From Clostridium sp. UBA4108 (lineage in GTDB: Bacteria; Bacillota; Clostridia; Clostridiales; Clostridiaceae), in assembly GCA_002381695.1 (NCBI GenBank), contig DFXM01000008.1:1627-11773 (forward strand): 10,147 bases of DNA, given 5' to 3'. The position numbers and the translations under genes are program-made. Position 1 is the stretch's first letter, and every line of letters starts with the position of its first letter. Below are positions 5,412-10,147 of this stretch, in pieces. The notes under the pieces are model-generated. The model did no database searches, had not been told where the DNA came from, and saw nothing but the letters and a program-made list of their open reading frames with translations.

Positions 5412-5817
5412 AATCCATTGAAGAGGAGTAGTAATTAAATTTAGCTTCGTTAAAGAGAGCTGGGGATGGTGGAATCCTGGCATGAAAAAGTTTAATGAAT
5501 GGACCTTAGAGGAGTAAAGGGAAATCTTTTGGAGAGTACTGGTTATCGTGGGCTGCACGTTATAGCAGATAGAGTATGTTAGTACTTGAAGTTGAGTGGC
5601 ATATAGTATGTGTATAAACTTTTAGTACTTAAGGTATTATGATTTTGACTTGTACTATTTTTTTATGTATTAAGTTAAATAAAGAGATTTTTTCTTTATA
5701 ATGCATTAAACCTTAAGTTAGTAAAGCTTAAATAACTTAGTTTATTTTATACATATGATGCAATTTAGGTGGTATCGCGGATAATCTCCGTCCTATTGAT
5801 TTAGGACGGAGTTTTTT
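5412..5817 (+). promoter_or_regulatory. T-box riboswitch, tRNA-Trp specific (UGG specifier)
   Basis: This leader senses uncharged tRNA-Trp and controls transcription of trpP-trpS. Stem I shows the AGTA specifier-loop side (5427-5433), a helix pairing 5434-5440 with 5490-5496, and the loop GAATGGA (5497-5503), in which TGG at 5500-5502 is the Trp specifier codon. The distal GGATGGTGGAATCC is at about 5464-5477. A stem II element GATAGAGTA is at 5568-5576. The T-box AGGTGGTATCGCGG is at 5767-5780, with TGGT at 5770-5773 for the tRNA acceptor end. Antiterminator pairing (TAGG 5766-5769 with CCTA 5792-5795; CGG with CCG) excludes the terminator. The region between stem II and the T-box is about 190 nt, long for the class, and contains further hairpins. 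Confidence 0.96.
5786..5817 (+). terminator. Regulated terminator of the trp T-box
   Basis: A perfect 9-bp GC-rich stem (CTCCGTCCT 5786-5794, AGGACGGAG 5803-5811) plus one more inner pair is followed by six T. Its ascending arm is shared with the antiterminator, so uncharged tRNA-Trp should prevent its formation. Confidence 0.95.
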
Positions 5818-5896
5818 GTTTTTTAAATATCCTTTAAATACTAAAAATCCAAGTGTTTTGGGAGGATAAAATACATTATAAAATAACAAGGAAATC

Positions 5897-5920
5897 AAGG
5901 AGGTGAGTAATATGGCATGA
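5897..5920 (+). promoter_or_regulatory. Strong ribosome binding site with two-codon ORF (ATG GCA TGA) before trpP
   Basis: AAGGAGGTGA (5897-5906) is a perfect anti-Shine-Dalgarno match placed 8 nt before ATG 5912, but the frame reads Met-Ala-stop. The same frame then stays open, without another stop, for 21 codons up to and into trpP, and it includes one TGG codon. It could be a start-stop leader, a leader peptide whose TGG became TGA, or a site of UGA read-through by tRNA-Trp. Confidence 0.5.
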
Positions 5921-5989
5921 AAGTATAGCTTAGAAAAAGATGAAGTTAGTCAATGGAAAAATGTTAAAAATTTTAGGAGGAGAATGGAT

Positions 5990-6550
5990 ATGAATACAAA
6001 TAATAAAATAAGAAAGTTAACAATGAATGGATTACTTTTAGCTATAGGTGCATTATTGCATCAAATTACTCCAGCTTTAGGACTTCCTATGCAACCTGAT
6101 TTTGCACTTTCAATGCTATTTATAATAGTAATACTAAATAAGGAAGATTATAAAATTTCTCTAGTGGCAGGTATAACAACTGGAATTTTTACTGCCATGA
6201 CTACAAAATTTCCAGGAGGACAAATTCCTAACCTTATAGATAAGTTAATAACAGTAAACTGTGCGTATCTGTTGATGATTTTTCTTATAAAAATAAAAGC
6301 TGTGAATAAGTTAAGTGAAGAAAAACAAAATTATATAATAGCTTCTGTAATACTGCTTATAGGTACGATTATAAGTGGGATGATATTCTTGTTATCAGCA
6401 CAAGCAATAGTGGGTTTACCAGCAGAAATTACGGCTCTATTTACAATAGTAGTGCTACCAGCAGCAGGGATAAATTTAGTAGCTGGAATTTTCTTATATA
6501 AGGTGGTAGCTCTATCTTTAAGAAGGGTAAATTATTCTTTAAAAGAATAA
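5990..6550 (+). CDS. trpP: Tryptophan transporter TrpP
   Basis: A 186-residue, very hydrophobic membrane protein resembling Bacillus subtilis TrpP (YhaG). Recognisable conserved parts are the N-terminal LLLAIGALLHQITPALG-type helix, MQPDFALSMLF, the TTKFPGGQIPNLIDK loop (about residues 64-79) and the C-terminal IVGLPAEITALF...VVLPAAGIN segment. About five membrane segments can be seen. It imports tryptophan; the family resembles the membrane S-components of ECF transporters. The frame opens at ATG 5984, but AGGAGG (5975-5980) is only 3 nt from it and 9 nt from ATG 5990, so 5990 is preferred. The Trp-specific T-box upstream and trpS 19 nt downstream agree with the function. An in-frame TGA leader lies upstream. 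Confidence 0.93.
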   Translation: MNTNNKIRKLTMNGLLLAIGALLHQITPALGLPMQPDFALSMLFIIVILNKEDYKISLVAGITTGIFTAMTTKFPGGQIPNLIDKLITVNCAYLLMIFLIKIKAVNKLSEEKQNYIIASVILLIGTIISGMIFLLSAQAIVGLPAEITALFTIVVLPAAGINLVAGIFLYKVVALSLRRVNYSLKE

Positions 6551-6569
6551 CTTGAGGGGGGAATTTAAT

Positions 6570-7595
6570 ATGAAGAAAGATATAATGTTAACGGGAGATA
6601 GACCAACAGGAAGATTACATTTAGGCCATTATGTGGGCTCTTTAAGAAATAGAGTTCAATTACAAAATACAGGGCAGTATGAAACCTATGTATTAATTGC
6701 AGATCAACAAGCTCTTACGGATAATGCGAAAAATTCAGAAAAGATAAGACAGAGTTTAATAGAGGTGGCGCTAGATTATTTAGCAGTTGGAATTGACCCT
6801 AATAAATCAACAATAGCTGTGCAATCACAAATAACGGAGCTAAATGAATTAACTATGCATTATTTGAATTTAGTTACGGTATCTAGGTTGAAGCGAAATC
6901 CAACTGTAAAGGATGAGATTAAACAAAGAGATTTTAATAGAAGCATACCAGCTGGCTTCTTTATTTATCCTGTAAGCCAAGCAGCGGATATAACTGCCTT
7001 TAAAGCTACTGTTGTTCCCGTAGGTGATGACCAATTACCAATGATTGAGCAAACTAGGGAAATTGTAAGAGCCTTTAATCAATTATATGGAGAAATACTA
7101 GTAGAACCAAAAGTTATGTTGCCAGAAGGGAGCATCTGTTGTAGATTACCAGGCATAGATGGAAAAGCTAAAATGAGCAAGTCTTTAAATAATGCAATAT
7201 ATTTATCAGATGATGAGGACACTATAAGAGAGAAAGTAATGAAGATGTTTACTGATCCTAATCATTTAAGGGTTGAAGACCCAGGAGAAGTAGAGAATAA
7301 TCCAGTGTTTATGTATTTAGATGCCTTTTGTAAGGATATATCAACCTTAGAAGAAATGAAGAGTCATTATAAAAGAGGCGGCTTAGGAGACATGAAGATA
7401 AAAAAATATTTAAATGAGGTTTTACAAGCAGAATTAGAACCTATAAGAAAAAGAAGAGAAGAGTTTGCAAAAGATATACCTAGTGTATATAAGATACTTA
7501 GGAGTGGTAGTGAGAAGGGGAGAGAGGTAGCAACTCAAACCTTAAAAGAAGTACGAGCTGCAATAGGAATAGAGTATTTTCAAGGAATAAATTAA
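6570..7595 (+). CDS. trpS: Tryptophanyl-tRNA synthetase, second bacterial type
   Basis: This 341-residue class I synthetase charges tRNA-Trp. It has a true HIGH motif (H17-L-G-H20 after GDRPTG), the Trp-pocket region ending in QAADIT with D140 (equivalent to the Asp that reads the indole nitrogen), VGDDQLP (151-157) and KMSKS at 201-205. The GDRPTGRLHLGHYVGSL start differs from the common SGIQPSG...GNYIGA form of Bacillus and E. coli and marks the TrpRS-II-like group. At the place of His43 of Bacillus stearothermophilus TrpRS (DQHAIT) it has Gln (D45-Q-Q47-A-L-T). That His is known to matter for indolmycin binding. TTG 6552 opens the frame, but ATG 6570 follows the AGGGGGG at the right distance. 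It is cytosolic and co-transcribed with trpP under T-box control. Confidence 0.96.
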   Translation: MKKDIMLTGDRPTGRLHLGHYVGSLRNRVQLQNTGQYETYVLIADQQALTDNAKNSEKIRQSLIEVALDYLAVGIDPNKSTIAVQSQITELNELTMHYLNLVTVSRLKRNPTVKDEIKQRDFNRSIPAGFFIYPVSQAADITAFKATVVPVGDDQLPMIEQTREIVRAFNQLYGEILVEPKVMLPEGSICCRLPGIDGKAKMSKSLNNAIYLSDDEDTIREKVMKMFTDPNHLRVEDPGEVENNPVFMYLDAFCKDISTLEEMKSHYKRGGLGDMKIKKYLNEVLQAELEPIRKRREEFAKDIPSVYKILRSGSEKGREVATQTLKEVRAAIGIEYFQGIN

Positions 7596-7665
7596 AGTGT
7601 CTTTTAAATTAATTAGTTTAATAGTATAGTTTAAGTAAATGTACTTTCAAAAAGGAGAGATACTT

Positions 7666-7971
7666 ATGATTACAATTAATAAGCTATTGGCTAATGATTT
7701 ATCTGGACTTAGTGATGAAGAACAAGAGTATGCTATAAAATTTAATGAATCCCTTAGAGTGGGCTTAATAGATGAGTTAGTAGAGGATGTAACCCTTAAA
7801 ATGATAAAGTCATTAGAAGCTAATAAAGATGAATTTAAAGATATGGTAGGAGATATTATAATTCATGGGTGCAAAGGATTAAAAGATATGAGTACCCAAC
7901 AGCTTTTGAATTTATATCTTGAAAAGAAAAGTGAAGAGGCGTTTGTAAATTTAATTGAAAAGATAACCTAA
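7666..7971 (+). CDS. Small acidic helical protein of unknown function
   Basis: The predicted product is 101 residues, almost entirely alpha-helical and acidic, with no signal peptide, membrane segment, cysteine cluster or recognised motif. A segment DEEQEYAIKFNESLRVGLIDELVEDV (about 16-41) and a last helix (about 78-100) could form a helical bundle. I recognise no family. The frame is open from ATG 7639, but AAGGAGAG (7652-7659) fits ATG 7666. It follows trpS after 70 nt, has no clear promoter of its own, and is closed by a strong terminator, so it is probably the last gene of the Trp-regulated operon. A link to tryptophan is only suggested by this position. Confidence 0.68.
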   Translation: MITINKLLANDLSGLSDEEQEYAIKFNESLRVGLIDELVEDVTLKMIKSLEANKDEFKDMVGDIIIHGCKGLKDMSTQQLLNLYLEKKSEEAFVNLIEKIT

Positions 7972-7999
7972 AAAACATCTAGATTTCTAGATGTTTTTT
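7971..7999 (+). terminator. Rho-independent terminator of the trp operon
   Basis: A perfect inverted repeat AAAAACATCTAGA (7971-7983) pairs with TCTAGATGTTTTT (7986-7998), and the T-run continues to 7999. It starts at the last base of the preceding stop codon and ends the trpP-trpS-orphan unit. Confidence 0.9.
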
Positions 8000-8079
8000 A
8001 TTTGTGATTAACTATAAATGAAGCATATGGTATCAAGTTAAAAATAATAAGAACATAACATATAAATTTTTTTATTATA

Positions 8080-8107
8080 TTGACAAAGTAACAGAAAGGT
8101 ATATAAT
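8080..8107 (+). promoter_or_regulatory. Promoter of the metG T-box unit
   Basis: Consensus TTGACA (8080-8085) and TATAAT (8102-8107) lie 16 bp apart, directly before the T-box leader. Transcription should begin near 8114. Both hexamers are perfect, which fits a unit whose output is set by attenuation rather than by initiation. Confidence 0.9.
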
Positions 8108-8121
8108 CATATACAATACAA

Positions 8122-8408
8122 ATAAATGCCGTGAAAAGGAAAGTACCTTTAAGAATACTTTTACAGAGAGCTCCAAATGGTGAGAGGGAGCAAAGGATAT
8201 TGAAGAGAAAATGGCCTTGGAGCTTTGCACCGAGATTTTAAATTTAGGCTGCAACGGATTCACCCGTTATAGTGATAGAGTATAATCATAAAGTTTTATG
8301 ACGTACTTGAAGAGGCTTATGCTGTAAAGTATAGGTAAATTAGGATGGTAACACGGATATAACTTTCGTTCCTAGAGATAAATTCTCTTAGGAATGGAAG
8401 TTTTTTTA
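8122..8408 (+). promoter_or_regulatory. T-box riboswitch, tRNA-Met specific (AUG specifier)
   Basis: This leader should sense uncharged tRNA-Met and open transcription of metG. Stem I shows the GTGAAAAGGAAAGTA start (8131-8145), a distal GAGCTCCAAATGGTGAGAGGGAGC region (about 8168-8191 with internal pairing), and a specifier loop with ATG at 8211-8213 followed by G and a CCTT that pairs back with AAGG. A stem at about 8254-8268 and GATAGAGTA at 8274-8282 correspond to stem II. The T-box TAGGATGGTAACACGGA is at 8341-8357; its TGGT (8346-8349) fits an ACCA tRNA end. TAGGA (8341-8345) pairs with TCCTA (8370-8374) as the antiterminator. The downstream gene confirms the Met reading. Confidence 0.95.
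8361..8407 (+). terminator. Regulated terminator of the metG T-box
   Basis: A long stem pairs 8361-8378 with 8384-8402 (G-T wobbles and one bulge) and runs into seven T at 8401-8407. The ascending arm contains the TCCTA used by the antiterminator, giving the usual two-state switch. Confidence 0.93.
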
Positions 8409-8502
8409 TTTGTCTTAAACTAAATTAATTTAAAGGTTAGATAATAACCTTACCTTTAGAAAAAAGAGAATAATTAGAGTGAAAAATCAGGAGGTAGTTA
8501 AG

Positions 8503-10128
8503 ATGAATATTTTAATTGGAGGAGCTTGGCCTTATGCTAATGGATCTTTGCATATAGGCCATATATCAGCATTATTACCAGGAGATGTTATAGCTAGATA
8601 TTATAGAACAAAGGGAGATAAGGTGCTGTATGTTTCAGGCAGTGATTGTCATGGAACACCAATAGCCTTAAGGGCTAAAACTGAAAATGTATCACCAAAG
8701 GATATCACAGATAAATATCATGATGAGTTTAAACATTGCTTTGATAAGTTAGGATTTTCATATGATTATTACTCAAGAACAGATGACGATTACCATAAAC
8801 AACGGGTTCAAGATATAGTTAAAAGTTTATATGAGAAAGGATTAATCTATGAAAAGGAAGTAGAACAGCTCTATTGTGAACATTGTAGCCAATTCTTACC
8901 AGATAGATATGTGGAAGGGATATGTCCAAATTGCCAAAGTATTGCTAGAGGAGATCAATGTGATAACTGTTCTAGTTTATTAGATCCACTAGAGTTATCA
9001 AAGAGAAAATGTAAACTTTGTGGTAATGAGCCAGTGGTTAAAGGGACAAAACAATTATATTTTGCTCTATCTAAATTTGAAAAGGAGTTAAGAAGTCATT
9101 TAAAAATTTCAAAAACTAAGTGGAGAGTAAATGCTATTAATAATACTGAAAGATATTTAAATGAAGGATTGAAAGATAGAGCAATTTCAAGAGATTTATC
9201 ATGGGGTATAGATGTACCAATTGAAGGTTATGAAGATAAAAAAATCTATGTTTGGATAGATGCTGTGCTGGGTTATTTTACACTAAGCAAAAAATGGGGA
9301 GAAGAAAATAATAGAAATTGGGAAGAGTTTTGGGATGACAATAGTGTATCTTACTATATTCATGGGAAGGATAATATTCCTTTTCATTCTATAATATTGC
9401 CAGCATTGTTAGATGGAATAGATCATAAAAAGTTACCAGATAGAATTATTTCAAGTGAATATGTAACTCTTGAAGGAAAGAAAATATCCACCAGCAATAA
9501 TTGGGCCCTTTGGATTCCAGATATAATTGAAAGGTATGATGTTGATGCCTTAAGATACTTTTTTATAATAAATGGGCCAGAGAAAAGAGATACAGATTTT
9601 TCTTGGAGAGAATTTGTAAATAGCAATAATAGCGAGTTATTAGGAGCTTATGGGAATCTTGTAAATAGAACTTTAGTTTTTGTGAAGAAGTATTTTAATA
9701 GTTCTATTCCAAAAGGAAGACCAGAAGAAAAAATTCTCAATAATATAAAGGAATTATATATAAGAGTTGGAGAATATGTTGAAAAGGGAGATTTAAAAAT
9801 AGCTATAGAGGAAATCTTCAAATTTATCAGGAGTATGAATAAATATTTTGATGAAAAAACTCCGTGGATAAGGGTAAATAATGAAAATAGTTGTAGTAAC
9901 ACCATTTTTAATTGTATATTTGCCATAATAAATATCGCTAATTTATTAAATCCATTCCTACCATTCTCTTCAGAAAAAATTAAGTCATGGCTAGGATATA
10001 CTGAAGATGGATGGAAGTGTATAGAAATAGAAGGGGGAAATAGTATTGGTGATTTTGAATTATTATTTGAGAGATTAGATAAGAAGATTATAGGAAATGA
10101 AATTGTAAGGTTGAATAAAAATTTATAA
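8503..10128 (+). CDS. metG: Methionyl-tRNA synthetase, MetRS2 class
   Basis: A complete 541-residue class I synthetase that charges tRNA-Met. HIGH is H17-I-G-H20 after GGAWPYANGSL. Two four-cysteine zinc knuckles follow: C125-x2-C128 with C141-x2-C144, and C153-x2-C156 with C170-x2-C173. The KMSKS loop is the variant K327-I-S-T-S331. The sequence closely recalls the second MetRS of Bacillus cereus/anthracis (about 545 residues). It ends after the anticodon-binding helical domain and lacks the C-terminal OB-fold dimerisation domain of MetRS1. In Streptococcus pneumoniae a MetRS2 gives resistance to MetRS1 inhibitors. GTG 8479 opens the frame, but AGGAGGT (8489-8495) lies 7 nt before ATG 8503, where homologues also begin. 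Control is by the Met T-box upstream. Confidence 0.96.
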   Translation: MNILIGGAWPYANGSLHIGHISALLPGDVIARYYRTKGDKVLYVSGSDCHGTPIALRAKTENVSPKDITDKYHDEFKHCFDKLGFSYDYYSRTDDDYHKQRVQDIVKSLYEKGLIYEKEVEQLYCEHCSQFLPDRYVEGICPNCQSIARGDQCDNCSSLLDPLELSKRKCKLCGNEPVVKGTKQLYFALSKFEKELRSHLKISKTKWRVNAINNTERYLNEGLKDRAISRDLSWGIDVPIEGYEDKKIYVWIDAVLGYFTLSKKWGEENNRNWEEFWDDNSVSYYIHGKDNIPFHSIILPALLDGIDHKKLPDRIISSEYVTLEGKKISTSNNWALWIPDIIERYDVDALRYFFIINGPEKRDTDFSWREFVNSNNSELLGAYGNLVNRTLVFVKKYFNSSIPKGRPEEKILNNIKELYIRVGEYVEKGDLKIAIEEIFKFIRSMNKYFDEKTPWIRVNNENSCSNTIFNCIFAIINIANLLNPFLPFSSEKIKSWLGYTEDGWKCIEIEGGNSIGDFELLFERLDKKIIGNEIVRLNKNL

Positions 10129-10147
10129 TATATAAGTTGTAATAAAG

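Noticed and set aside
5370..5558. Minus-strand 62-codon ORF
   Set aside because: It lies on the complement of the highly structured trp T-box stem I, has no ribosome binding site or recognisable protein, and is explained by the RNA.
8075..8263. Minus-strand 62-codon ORF
   Set aside because: It is the complement of the metG promoter and T-box stem I, so it is a shadow of a functional RNA.
9423..9926. Two minus-strand ORFs inside metG
   Set aside because: Antisense frames of a conserved synthetase gene with no independent coding evidence.
1..10147. Mobile element, CRISPR array, tRNA or toxin-antitoxin pair
   Set aside because: No transposase or integrase motifs, no regularly spaced repeats, no cloverleaf-like segment and no paired small toxin/antitoxin genes were seen on either strand.

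Overview
The window is very AT-rich DNA with compact genes, strong AGGAGG-type ribosome binding sites, AGA-rich arginine usage and two tRNA-sensing T-box leaders. This points to a low-GC Gram-positive, most likely Clostridium or a close relative. I see no phage genes, transposase, CRISPR array, tRNA or rRNA.

Region 1 (1-2.5 kb, + strand) holds small accessory genes. A HAD phosphatase of the GmhB/HisB type has a changed catalytic motif (DxQ instead of DxD) and overlaps a flavodoxin-fold protein with a four-cysteine cluster motif. After a long hairpin terminator come a histidine phosphatase and a small exported protein. Imperfect 41-nt direct repeats lie on either side of this block (7-47 and 2628-2668).

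Region 2 (2.5-5.2 kb) starts with a gene-poor stretch holding hairpins and a short degraded ORF. It continues with a DUF2007-like protein and an AlkZ/YcaQ-family DNA glycosylase with a Q-F-D active-site motif. These face a minus-strand MerR-family regulator with a TipAS drug-binding domain, and both sides share one bidirectional terminator. The regulator's own promoter has the 19-bp spacer and palindrome typical of MerR control. Its gene carries a strong internal ribosome binding site that should yield a free drug-binding domain, as in Streptomyces TipAL/TipAS.

Region 3 (5.3-8.0 kb) is a tryptophan operon: promoter, T-box with UGG specifier, trpP (tryptophan transporter), trpS and a small orphan gene, ending at a strong terminator. 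When uncharged tRNA-Trp accumulates, antitermination should raise both Trp uptake and Trp charging. The trpP leader has a perfect ribosome binding site before a two-codon reading frame (ATG GCA TGA) that stays open in the trpP frame after the TGA.

Region 4 (8.0-10.1 kb) is a consensus promoter, a T-box with AUG specifier and a complete methionyl-tRNA synthetase gene of the short, two-zinc-knuckle MetRS2 class. Several products (TrpRS with Gln at the usual His43 position, MetRS2, the TipAS regulator, the YcaQ-like glycosylase) belong to families linked to tolerance of natural antibiotics. That theme is an inference, not a demonstrated system.
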